Positions 9,416 through 18,967 of a DNA stretch of 64,000 nt are shown in pieces. Made by a program: the position numbers and the translations under genes. The DNA is from Omphalotus guepiniiformis (lineage: Eukaryota; Basidiomycota; Agaricomycetes; Agaricales; Omphalotaceae). The DNA is taken from contig JAQOOI010000079.1 in NCBI GenBank assembly GCA_028554645.1, positions 620,001-684,000 on the forward strand, written 5' to 3'. Each line of letters begins with the position of its first letter. Position 1 is the stretch's first letter. The notes beneath the pieces are model-generated. The model did not search any database. It was not told where the DNA came from and saw only the letters and a program-made list of their open reading frames with translations.

Positions 9416-12400
9416 TAAAAGATCAGGGAGAGGTTGCTGTTTGTATTGAAATAGATGATGATGGAAATGCTACCATTGCTGGATTTAAGCTGCCAGATGC
9501 GAAATTGTTCTCAGAACCTGAAAAGGCTGAAGCATTTGTGTTTGCAGCTGAATCCTCCATAAGAGAAAAAGATAAAGGTGCTGCAGATACAGTTAGATCA
9601 TATCTAAATCGTTCTGTAGACTCTGAAAAGAAGCAGGTGTATTGTACCTGGCGTGAAAATCAAACTTTGGATGAAAATCTGGAGTTAGATACTCCACCAG
9701 CGCCTGTATACAATGAAGAACCAGTATCTAAGCGTCAACAAAAGAGGATTGACAAGTGTAAATCTGTTAAAGAAAAACACAAACAATCGCCTCTTAGACC
9801 TAGATGGAGCAGAAATGCTAATGGAAACAAGTTTGCTGAGTTAGTGACTGTATTGGCTTCAAGAAAGTACAAACCAGTTGCTGTAAAAGTTAAACCTGTT
9901 AAAGCTACATTGCCTGCAGAGTTCCGAATTGAGAGAAAAATCATAGGAAATCCGTTAAAGGATATGCCTGAGCTACCTACTCATCCACCAGAGTTCACTC
10001 CTGGGGAGAGGTATACTCAAGAAAGAAAAGAAATTATAGACAAGAATCATAATGAAGGTTTCTTATGGCCTGAAGAAATGAAGCTTGTACATCATCTCAT
10101 GAAAGTCCAAGAGAAATCATTTGCATGGGAAGCATCTGAAGGTGGAACTTTTAATACAGAATTCTTTCCTCCAGTGAAGTTTCCAGTATTGCCTCACACA
10201 CCTTGGGTGGAAAGGAATATTCCTATACCTCCAGGGATCTATGATCAAGTGTGTAAGATGATCAAGGACAAGATAGATGCTGGTGTCTATGAGCCTTCTA
10301 GTTCATCCTATAGATCTAAATGGTTCTGTGTCTTAAAGAAAGATGGAAAAAGCTTAAGATTGGTACACAGTTTGGAACCACTCAATAAAGTGACTATCCA
10401 ACATTCAGGAATTCCTCCTGCAACTGCAGATATAGCTAGAAGCTTTTCTGGAAGAGCATGTTTGGGATTGCTGGATATCTTTGTTGGCTATGATGAGAGA
10501 CTGGTTGATGAAAGTTCAAGAGACCTTACAACCTTCCAGACACCTTTTGGCCCACATAGATTAGTGAAGTTACCTATGGGTTGGACAAACTCTGTTCCTA
10601 TCTATCATGATGATGTTACATATATCTTCAGAGATGAAATTCCACATGTAACTAAACCTTACATTGATGATGTACCAGTAAAAGGTCCAGCTACTCGTTA
10701 TGAAACTCCAGATGGAGGATATGAGACTATACCTGAGAATTCTGGCATCAGAAGGTTTGTGTGGGAGCATCTACAGAATATGAACAGAATTGTACAGAGA
10801 ATGAAACATGCTGGTGGTACTTTTGCTGGTACCAAAGCTTTTATCTGTGTAGCTGAAGGTGATGTTGTTGGACATCATGTCAGTTATGAAGGAGAAAAAC
10901 CAGTTGAACGGCTAGCTGAGGTTGTTCTGACTTGTGATGCATCAAAATGGTCTGAAAAGAAAGATATCCGGTCATTTTTGGGCACTGCTGGTCAGATGAG
11001 AATGTTCATAAAGGATTATGCTAAGAAAGCTAGACCTTTAACAATCTTAACTGGAGATGTACCGTTTCAAATGGGTCCTGCAGAGTTAGAAGCTGTAGAA
11101 ATGATTAAAGATGGGATTAGGAATGCTCCAGCACTCCGTCCTATTGACTATGATTTAAGTTCTGGAATCACCCTTTCAGTAGATACTTCATGGATGGCAG
11201 TTGGTTTTCAATTGTACCAGACAGATCCTCTGGATCCTAAGAAGAAATACTACAATTGGATGGGTTCTATTACTTTAAATGAGAGAGAAGCAAGGTTTTC
11301 CCAACCAAAGAGAGAACTTTATGGCTTGATGTTGGCCTTACAACAAACATACTACCAGACATATGGATGTAGGGAACTTACTGTGGAAACAGATGCAAGC
11401 TACATTAAAGGCATGCTTGACAAACCCAGTAGTGGTCCCAATGCAACTATAAACAGGTGGATTGAAGAAATAAGGAAGTTTCACTTCACCTTAGTACACA
11501 TCAAAGGTACTGAACACAAAGGACCTGATGGTTTATCAAGACCCCCTAGGGGCACCATACCAACTGAAAGAGCTGCGTCTAGAGATCCTGATTCATTTAT
11601 TGATGAAGATGACGGTCTGCCAGTGAAATTCAGGATGGGAGATGGTGAAACTGAGTCACCCTTTGAGTTTGAGTCCTTTAAAGATGAAATAGATACTAGA
11701 GGAGGTTACTTGCAGGATGTTGCTAAGTCAATTGATGACTTTGAAGACGATTTGCAAGAAGCCATTGAAGAAGAACGCCATCTGAATTCCATTAGAGCGT
11801 TGTTGCTAACTCAATATCCAGTATCTAACTCGGTGTTGCAGTTTGCTCAAACTCTTGTTGTGCCTGAAGGAGGTACTGAATGGACACATGAACACCCTTA
11901 CCAGGAAGATCATAGATCTGCATCTACAAAAGAGCTGGATGATCAACTTGATTTAATTAGAGACTGGTATCTGCACGGAAATCAGTATCTAACTCAATTG
12001 AGCGGGACACTCCAGAAAAAGTTCTTATCCAGAGCTGTAAAGTTCTTTGTAGACAGAGATGGTCGTCTCTATAGGAGAAATGATGATACAGGAGGCCAGC
12101 ATAGACTGGTGGTGCCTAAAGAGAAAAGGATGTACATGATGCATGCTGCTCATGACCATCTGGGACATAAAGGAATGTTTGCAACAAAAGCTCTTATAGA
12201 AAAGCGTTTTTGGTGGCCAGACTTGAATGGTGATGTCAATTGGTTTGTCAAATCCTGCCAAGTCTGCCAGAACCGCAAAATGGACTTGTTGAAAATTCCT
12301 CCCACTCTTACCCACACTCCCTCTCTGTTTCAGAAGATTCATGTTGATGTTTTCAAAGTATCACCTGCAAGCAATGGTTGCAAAGATGTTGTACATGGCA

Positions 12401-13470
12401 GATGTGCACTATCATCTTGGTCTGAAGGAAGAGCTTTAAGATCTGACAATGCTAGGTCATTGGGAGAATGGTTCTTTGATGATATTATATGCAGATGGGG
12501 TTGTCCTGATGAAGTTGTAACTGATAATGCACCCCAAATGCGAGCTATGCTTAAATGGCTAGAAGAGAAATATGGAATTAAAGGGATTAACATATCTCCT
12601 TACAATTCACAAGCCAATGGCAAGATTGAGAGAGCCCACTTTGACATTAGAACTGCCCTTGCAAAAGCTACAGGGGGAGATTTAAAAAGATGGTGGTGGT
12701 TTCTCAAGCATGTCTTCTGGGCAGATAGAATTACAGCTAGAAAGGGACTTGGATGTTCACCATACTTCCTTGTTACCGGTGCTGAACCTATTTTACCCTT
12801 AGATATTGTTGAGTCCACTTGGTTGGTAAAACTACCAGATAGAATTCTGACATATGAGGAACTTATTGGCTATAGAGCTCAAGCTCTAGCTAAACATAGA
12901 ACCCATGTTCAAGAAATGATATCCAGGATAGATACTACCAAGAGGGATACTCTAAGACAATATGAAGAAGAATACAGAAATGTTATCAGAGACTTTGATT
13001 TCAAACCTGGTACATTAGTACAAGTCAGAAATACACAAGTTGAGAAGAACTTGGACAGGAAAATGTATCCTAGATACTTGGGACCCATGATTGTAATAAG
13101 GAGAACCAAAGGGGGATCCTACATTGTGGCCCAAATGGATGGTACTGTACTCAGAGAAAAGGTTGCTGCCTTCAGAGTACTGCCCCATGTTGCTAGATAT
13201 GAACCAATTGAACTGCCTGAGAACATTCATGAACTTATAGACTTGACTAGTGAACAGCTAGAAGCCATGGTTAATGAAAACACGGAGTTAGATAGTGAAC
13301 TTGAAAGGGATTATATCTTTGACAGTATTCCTCAATTGAGAATCCCTGTTGATGATGAAGACTTAGAAGAGTTCACTGATGAAGAAGCTGCATCAGAAAA
13401 TGATGTAGATGAAGAAGAACCTGATTGGGATGCTCCAATGCAGACCAGGGCTCGTTCTTCAAAGAGATAG
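9394..13470 (+). CDS. pol: E1 Pol: reverse transcriptase, RNase H, integrase
   Basis: The ORF lies one frame back from pro and has no suitable early ATG, so the start given is the first codon after the slip. Domains in order: a charged leader; reverse transcriptase with motif A-like LLDIFVGYDE, LPMGWTNS and the catalytic YIDD (in KPYIDDVPVKG); RNase H with SVDTSW, KRELYGL, ETDASYIKG and GPDGLSR; integrase zinc finger (HDHLGH with CQVCQNRK); integrase core with DDE residues in HVDVF, VTDNAPQ and GKIERAH; and a GPY/F-type module (YLGPMIVIRRTKGGSYIV). The acidic tail has no clear chromodomain. All catalytic residues are present, so the copy may be functional. It ends 215 bp before the convergent antisense gene B. 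Confidence 0.92.
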   Translation, partial: SSDLNELIKDQGEVAVCIEIDDDGNATIAGFKLPDAKLFSEPEKAEAFVFAAESSIREKDKGAADTVRSYLNRSVDSEKKQVYCTWRENQTLDENLELDTPPAPVYNEEPVSKRQQKRIDKCKSVKEKHKQSPLRPRWSRNANGNKFAELVTVLASRKYKPVAVKVKPVKATLPAEFRIERKIIGNPLKDMPELPTHPPEFTPGERYTQERKEIIDKNHNEGFLWPEEMKLVHHLMKVQEKSFAWEASEGGTFNTEFFPPVKFPVLPHTPWVERNIPIPPGIYDQVCKMIKDKIDAGVYEPSSSSYRSKWFCVLKKDGKSLRLVHSLEPLNKVTIQHSGIPPATADIARSFSGRACLGLLDIFVGYDERLVDESSRDLTTFQTPFGPHRLVKLPMGWTNSVPIYHDDVTYIFRDEIPHVTKPYIDDVPVKGPATRYETPDGGYETIPENSGIRRFVWEHLQNMNRIVQRMKHAGGTFAGTKAFICVAEGDVVGHHVSYEGEKPVERLAEVVLTCDASKWSEKKDIRSFLGTAGQMRMFIKDYAKKARPLTILTGDVPFQMGPAELEAVEMIKDGIRNAPALRPIDYDLSSGITLSVDTSWMAVGFQLYQTDPLDPKKKYYNWMGSITLNEREARFSQPKRELYGLMLALQQTYYQTYGCRELTVETDASYIKGMLDKPSSGPNATINRWIEEIRKFHFTLVHIKGTEHKGPDGLSRPPRGTIPTERAASRDPDSFIDEDDGLPVKFRMGDGETESPFEFESFKDEIDTRGGYLQDVAKSIDDFEDDLQEAIEEERHLNSIRALLLTQYPVSNSVLQFAQTLVVPEGGTEWTHEHPYQEDHRSASTKELDDQLDLIRDWYLHGNQYLTQLSGTLQKKFLSRAVKFFVDRDGRLYRRNDDTGGQHRLVVPKEKRMYMMHAAHDHLGHKGMFATKALIEKRFWWPDLNGDVNWFVKSCQVCQNRKMDLLKIPPTLTHTPSLFQKIHVDVFKVSPASNGCKDVVHGRCALSSWSEGRALRSDNARSLGEWFFDDIICRWGCPDEVVTDNAPQMRAMLKWLEEKYGIKGINISPYNSQANGKIERAHFDIRTALAKATGGDLKRWWWFLKHVFWADRITARKGLGCSPYFLVTGAEPILPLDIVESTWLVKLPDRILTYEELIGYRAQALAKHRTHVQEMISRIDTTKRDTLRQYEEEYRNVIRDFDFKPGTLVQVRNTQVEKNLDRKMYPRYLGPMIVIRRTKGGSYIVAQMDGTVLREKVAAFRVLPHVARYEPIELPENIHELIDLTSEQLEAMVNENTELDSELERDYIFDSIPQLRIPVDDEDLEEFTDEEAASENDVDEEEPDWDAPMQTRARSSKR

Positions 13471-13685
13471 AAAGATAAAACACACAGTATTTGAAAAAGT
13501 AGCTAGTTAGATACTCGAGAGAGACTATCTAGCTCAATGAAAAATATATAAAAGTGTAAAAAGTAGTTCTAAACTACTAAGATGAACGAAAAAGGATGTT
13601 CTAAATACTCGAGGATGTCCTATGCGATGTACCAGTGACGTGTATACTACCTATACATTGAAACTAAGGTGCTAAAAAGTAACAT
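13471..13685. other. Convergent 3' ends of E1 pol and antisense gene B
   Basis: A 215-bp spacer between the pol stop and the stop of antisense gene B. It is AT-rich and has a GAGTTAGATACTC-like word near 13507. It is nearly identical in E2 (27888-28102). Confidence 0.6.
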
Positions 13686-14610
13686 CTAGTTCAGTGTTAA
13701 GTCTGCAGGAGGAAATTCATGAAATGGAGCTGGGTCTGAAGCTACTGCTGGACCTGCCTGCAAGGGATCCTGAGAGGCACGATTGGCCTTCTCTTTCGCC
13801 TTCCTGAGCTGCTCCAACTTGGAATATTCCTGGTAGGCAAACCTGTACTGAGAATGGTGATACTGGATAGCATGTTGGTGAACACTGAGTTCAGTCCTCA
13901 GAAAGTTGGAAATAGAGTGGAGGACTTCTGGAGAGAAGTGGTCAAGGTCCATGAACGGAAATAAAGCCGTAATACGATTGACTATCTCTTCTCCACTCTC
14001 CCTGAGTTTGCGCTCATCTGTAAAGCATAGAGTTAGATACTCGACGCGGTACCAGATTGAGTTAGATACTCATGCTCTGTCTCTTCACTAAGGTTGACAA
14101 AGGGCTTCTCAATGTGAGGCTTCTTCTGACTACCAGCCTTGGGAGTTTCTGGGACAGTCTCAGGCTATAGGAGCAATAAACAGTCAGTCATGCTGTACTT
14201 AGCAACTCAGAGTAAAATAACACTTACCACTTTGGACTGAATTGGATTGGCCTATATGGTCCAAAAGACGTTCAAAGTAAGTAAAAGAGATGAAATAATA
14301 AGGCTGAGAAAGGATACCTACCACTGGAGTAGTAGGTACTACTTTGTCCTTAGCAGTCTTAGCAGCTGCACTAGGGGTGTTGGTAACCTTGCCTGAGTCC
14401 TTGCTATCCTTCTTGGGAGCATGGATGGACGCAGAGAGTCCCAGGGCTGGTCCATCAGCCATCTGAAAAATGAAAGGAAAGGAAAATTAGAAATTATTCA
14501 GGCCACTATGGAGTTAGATACTCAACAGTAACGTCTCCGTCGCCTGTAATAACTTCGATTTCCTCATCCTCATCATCGTCGTCATCAACAAGCTCAGGAG
14601 TTTTTTCTGG
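13686..14610 (-). pseudogene. E1 antisense gene B, 5'-truncated
   Basis: Matches exons 3-7 of the intact E2 gene (26486-27887) almost residue for residue: the acidic exon with DDDDDDEDEEIEV, ADGPALGLSAS, the PETVPETPKAG exon and the C-terminal helical exon starting near HERKLRESGEE and running through DLDHFSPEVLHSISNFL. Exons 1 and 2 are missing: upstream of the exon 3 acceptor the homology stops a few dozen bases into the intron and joins a copy of the internal hairpin and purine tract (14680-14720). Without the start codon it is probably not functional, unless a downstream ATG is used. Confidence 0.75.
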
Positions 14611-14679
14611 CTGCACATAAACAGGCAGTTAGATACTCAAGGTGACGAGGATACTTGAGAAAAATGTTTATTGTGTACA

Positions 14680-14720
14680 TGCAATGAGGACATTGCAGTT
14701 CATTTTGCTTTGGGGGAGAG
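14680..14720 (+). promoter_or_regulatory. E1 internal hairpin and second purine tract
   Basis: The hairpin TGCAATG-AGGA-CATTGCA (14680-14697) is followed by TTTTGCTTTGGGGGAGAG (14703-14720). This is almost the same tract that precedes the 3' LTRs of this family, but no LTR follows. It is the counterpart of E2 26250-26289, with a completely different stem sequence. Confidence 0.6.
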
Positions 14721-15663
14721 GGCATAGGCAGATTCAAAGCAAAATACAAGAAATTTTTGATTTTCTCAAAGATTCTATGATATTGAGCTCTGGAATTGCT
14801 TTTACCTTCAAGATACTAGATGTTTTAAACAGTCAAACATTGAATATCCCTTTGGAAGCGTAAATTGACTTCAATGTTAGATGAAATTCATGAGTTCTGA
14901 TTGACTTAGAGACTCAAACAAGTAACATCTAGCTGAAATATGACTTAAATGTTGTATTGAGTGAGATGTTGCATGTAAAGACTTAGTATCAAACCTGTTT
15001 ATACAGTTTGGTGTTGAGTGAATGAAATATTTGAAGTTCTATGAGCTTTACTTCATGATGTACTAAGATCTTAGAATATATCTTACTACTTGGTAAGTAT
15101 AGCTCTATGGTCTAAGTACAAGAGAAATAAGTAACTGTTAAGTGCTAGACTTTGCATTTTAAGAATGCTAAAGTGTACTTATACAGTGTCAGCAATGATA
15201 AATGAAAGCACAAGAATCATTCACCTTCTGTTAAAAGAAGATAGATGGTCAAATCAAGAAATTCCATATAACAGAGATGTTGTTATAAAAGATTAATGAG
15301 AAAGAAATACTGGTTGATCTAGTTGCTTACTTGACAACCAAGGCTATTATGCCTGAACAAGATAGAACAAGTGGAATCCCTAGAGATGTATTCTTCAGGA
15401 GGCTCAGGAAGATGTTAAAAGAATGAGAGTTCCTTTGACTTTGATCTGAACTTCAACAGAAACAGCAATGGGGTTCACTGAAAGTGGCACTGTCTAAGGC
15501 ATGCTGAATGAGAAATGCATTGATCTGTGATCAAGACAAGACAGAGATCTGCTTGGCAGTTCACTGTGACAAGGTGTCAACGTGATAGTAAAGCAATTGA
15601 CTTGACTTCTGTGACTATCTACCTGAAAAAGTAGTATCTAACTCGATATTGGCCATCATGGAC
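14721..15663. other. E1 filler between the two purine tracts, no gene seen
   Basis: About 940 bp of AT-rich sequence at the place where E2 carries intact gene A. No ORF of note and no similarity to gene A were found by eye. It includes a few GTTAG-type words. A short stretch near 15310-15430 on the plus strand could be read as a decayed pol tail, but too weakly to call. Confidence 0.5.
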
Positions 15664-15697
15664 GATCGAGGTCGATCTTATTTTACTTTGAGGGAGA
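15664..15697 (+). promoter_or_regulatory. E1 terminal hairpin and polypurine tract
   Basis: The hairpin GATCG-AGGT-CGATC (15664-15677) lies 8 bp before TTTGAGGGAGA, which abuts the 3' LTR start at 15698. The purine tract is the expected primer for plus-strand DNA synthesis. The E2 copy has GGGGGAGA in place of GAGGGAGA. Confidence 0.7.
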
Positions 15698-17498
15698 TGT
15701 CGCGACTAAAAGCGGTCTAGGCTTGAAATCATGCAGATTGAGAAAGATTTTGGTTGTTCAAACATTGGAAACTGAACAATGAGGACTAGAGTTCACCCAG
15801 ACTGCTAGTTGAAACATGAGAACACACTCAGTTACTCAAGCCTGAGTGTAGAGTTAGCTACAGTACATGATATGGTACTTAGCAACTGTGACCAATGGGA
15901 TCATGGAGAGAGATACTAGTTTTGCCTCTCACTTTGTATTGGAGTACCAATGTTCCATGCTAAGTTGAGTTGGTTAGACCCACCCTCTAAAGACTAGAAA
16001 CTCTCATGAGTGTTGTTTGATTGTAATCCAAGGGAATAATGGAGGTTACAATTCAATCTGAGAAACATCTAAGTCCACTGGACTATCTAACTCCAGCTGG
16101 TCTTGCTAACTCAGGTTGGCTGTAAAGACTGAATGCTGAGAGTGCAGACAATCTTGTATTGTGCTAACCAGAGAAATATGTTGTACATTTGGTACTATGC
16201 TTAGGATGGTGTTACTACTGGTGAACCACCTTTGTCTGTTGGCTAAAGAGGAAAAATCCTCTAAGTCATTTCTGAAGAATGGAGTTAGATACTCAAGCTA
16301 TCCTACCATGGAGCTAGATGTTGATTCTGGAGTATCCCTCTGAAATGTAACATCTAACTGAGTGATACCCTGCACCCAGACACCCAAATAGGGAAGAAGA
16401 AACGATTATTGGGACATAATACTGCCCATAGCTTGTTGCTAGAACCAGCTAAAAGGAGAAGTACCTCCTGGAGACAAATCAGATGCAAGATCTGGCCAGA
16501 TAGACACATGTGCTACTGTACAGCTTGTGGATGATAGTAACAACGGAGTAGGGTCTAGATGACCTCTGAAACGAAGAAATAACCACTGGATATGCTAGGA
16601 ACCTCACCAGCAGCCCCAGTTAGGAAATCCAAAGGAGTTGCAAATTTCAAAATCATAAAAGATGTTGTCATATGGCACCATTCTGGACTGATATTGCGTG
16701 CTGTACACCCTGGTTAGATACCCTGGACTTGATTGCCAAGCCACTATATGGACAAAGCGATTTTTATAACAATTTTTATACCCAAGATACCTATACATGA
16801 CAGTATCTAACTGAAAAATACCTACAAAAATACCTAAAAAGACACCAATCCCTGCTCAATTAGTCTTTCTGTTATCTATTCTAGTTACTCTGCTCAGATT
16901 CCCTTACATTTTCGAGATTTACTATATTTATTTTCTGACCTGTATATAAGAACTACCTACTTGTAGATATTTTTCCTTAAGTTAGGACTGCCTAGGCTCA
17001 CTACCAAAGCAGAACTTCTTCTAGACGAAAATTGCCTGGCTCTTAGGAGTTCAGTTATAGAGAAATATACCAGTTGTGCAAACTTCTGTAAAGTCCCTTG
17101 TGGCAAACCTTGAGAGAGATACTGAAACTGTTGCTGTCCCTGCTGTTCTGTCTGTGCTGTTCTGCCTGCTGAAACTGTTGCTGCTACTGTTCTGATTGAT
17201 ACTGTCACTGTTTGGACCATTGGATCGAGTTGCCCACTCTGATTATTGCCCTGAACCATCCCCTGAACCCCTGAGAAACTAGTTGCCCTCTGTCTTGAAC
17301 CTGTGTTTTTGAGTTGCCCTGTCACTTATACCCTGTTCAGAGCGGACTGCAGACACTTGCTAGCTCAGTATTGAGTTCGATTGTCGAGTTTAACTGTGCG
17401 GAACCTTTGACAACGCCAGCCACACCTCCACAAACCCCCTAGAATTGAGTTAGAGGTTGTTTCTTGAGACTCCCTCTCAGTCAAATTCTTGCACATTA
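15698..17498 (+). repeat. E1 3' LTR
   Basis: 1801 bp, with the same start, end and internal words as 4113-5913; no difference was noticed between the two. It is followed by the target-site copy ACCGG and resumed E4 sequence. Confidence 0.92.
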
Positions 17499-17693
17499 CC
17501 GGTATGTCCGGGAACTAACGTAACCGGACGATGAGGAATGAAGAGACGCGGCGATTTACCAATAAGGTAACGTGATGGCATGTGATGTGACAAGAAGGAG
17601 GGAGAGCGCTACATGAGTCAGAAAGAAGTTTGTGATATCCAGAAAAGGGAGGTTGATGCGCCTTTCCGGGATAGACCCTGAGTAGGACCCCAG

Positions 17694-17728
17694 CGACTGG
17701 GACAGTCGATATTTTAGTCAGGGGGAGA
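17694..17728 (+). promoter_or_regulatory. E4 terminal hairpin and polypurine tract
   Basis: The hairpin CGACTG-GGA-CAGTCG (17694-17708) is followed by ATATTTTAGTCA and GGGGGAGA, which abuts the E4 LTR at 17729. It has the same layout as in E1 and E2 although the sequence is unrelated in the stem. It lies about 445 bp upstream of the gene A start (3893) once E1 is disregarded, close to the 493 bp seen in E2. Confidence 0.65.
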
Positions 17729-18967
17729 TGATACGACCGCGGGAATACCACTACCATTTTCGGCCTCGCGGGATTGATCACTCCAGTACAAACCTACTAA
17801 GTACACTGTATAGTCCTAAGTTCCGCGGTGTATTACGCACATTCAACCACTAGTATATGTGTACAAAGGTGTACAAGACTGTAGAACGGCACTAAATGGG
17901 TCTTCTCAGTGTAGGTATTACCTAAGTATGCACTCAAGTAAAGCGTCGTGGCACTTGTTCTAAGGTCCGACGTGTATAACTTGATGGCCCCAATACTGTA
18001 TAAACCAACGCGTAGGTAACGAGGTACCGCGGCACTACTCAGAAGGCCAGACTTAGAAACCAGGTAGCAGTAGCTCCGTGCACTAGTCATATCTAATGAC
18101 CACTGTTGAGCCACAGAAGGGTCTAGACATACGATGTAACACGAAGTACTTCCGACGACGCGGAAGTAGAACACGTAAGGAGACACAGCGTTAGCAAACT
18201 ACCGCGATACTTTCTAAAAGCGGCAAGATTATAACCCGATATAGGATACCCTGCTACCGCGTACTATACTTCATCCCTACCTTACGCGGTGCACCATATG
18301 CACCATATATCTCATAACTGTCAAGTATCGCGACATTTGTTTGTACTATGTAAATAGAGATACTGTATATAAGAAATAGAACCTGGGCAAGGAAGGACAG
18401 GTTCCCGAGCCCCCCATAGAGCTAATAGCATTTGTGTGTGGAAAAGCTTAAGTCCCTCTGAGTGATTAGAAGTTTTAAAGTGTTAACCGTCGCGTTAGTT
18501 CATAAGTCAGTGTGCCTAAGTGTTTACAAGCGGGATCGTCTGGTACCGCGGAGCCTGTGTGTGTAGTGCGAATAAGAGTGGATTGTCTGGTCACTCGTTG
18601 AACTCGTCGTCTGGCAGTTCTGAAATCCTCCTATACCCAACTCCACTAAGTGAGAAGTCGTCTGGCATCTCCCAACAATCGTCTGGTTGTTGTATCGTTT
18701 GTAGTCACTGGTCGCGGTGATTTGTTAAAGTTACGCGTTAGTTCGTTTGAGTGGTGTGTAGCATAGAGTTATCTGTGCCGCGTCGGTTTTGACTGTGTCT
18801 CCGCGTTCCTCTTACAACAACCTTATTCGCTTCACAGAGTTTGTTAGTCCCCCAAACCCCACGAATTTAAAAGTCTTGGTGTGTTGTGTGTGTGTTTTGA
18901 GTGCTTGATAGATTCATTCGAGTTAGTTAGCACTTCTTCTCATTTATACCCCATACCAAGCACATCA
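17729..18967 (+). repeat. E4 3' LTR
   Basis: Begins TGATACG after a purine tract and ends CACATCA, so the termini carry the inverted TGAT/ATCA. It is 1239 bp long. A TATA box (GTATATAAG near 18366) divides a U3 of about 0.64 kb from R-U5. It holds several CCGCG/CGCGG words. The partner LTR is outside the window, so the exact boundary rests on termini and on the break in the E3 integrase frame. Confidence 0.7.

Larger units (their letters stand above)
4108..17502 (+). mobile_element. E1: Ty3-type LTR retrotransposon, near-complete copy
   Basis: Two LTRs of 1801 bp (4113-5913 and 15698-17498) that look identical by eye flank an internal region with gag, pro and pol on the plus strand. The insertion is framed by ACCGG at 4108-4112 and 17498-17502, so the target duplication is 5 bp if the LTR ends CACATT, or 4 bp (CCGG) if it ends CACATTA. 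All three ORFs are open. Between pol and the 3' LTR lies a 5'-truncated antisense gene B and about 1 kb of filler. It is inserted into E4. The near-identical LTRs point to a recent insertion. Confidence 0.9.
1..18967 (+). mobile_element. E4: Ty3-type LTR retrotransposon, 3' part, interrupted by E1
   Basis: Only the 3' portion of this element lies in the window; its 5' LTR, gag and pol must lie to the left of position 1. It is broken at 4112/17503 by E1, and the two parts share the same dense CCGCGG words. Plus orientation is inferred from a purine tract (GGGGGAGA, 17721-17728) directly before an LTR that begins TGATACG at 17729 and ends CACATCA at 18967, and from a TATA box on the plus strand of that LTR. 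It carries two spliced genes on the minus strand between the missing pol and the 3' LTR. The right boundary cuts the integrase frame of E3, and CCGTG at 18968-18972 is the candidate target duplication. Confidence 0.75.

Noticed and set aside
15310..15440. Reading frame with IPRDVFFRRLRKMLKE resembling the end of a copia-type pol
   Set aside because: Only a loose resemblance over a few residues, with a stop just upstream; not enough to call a copia fragment.
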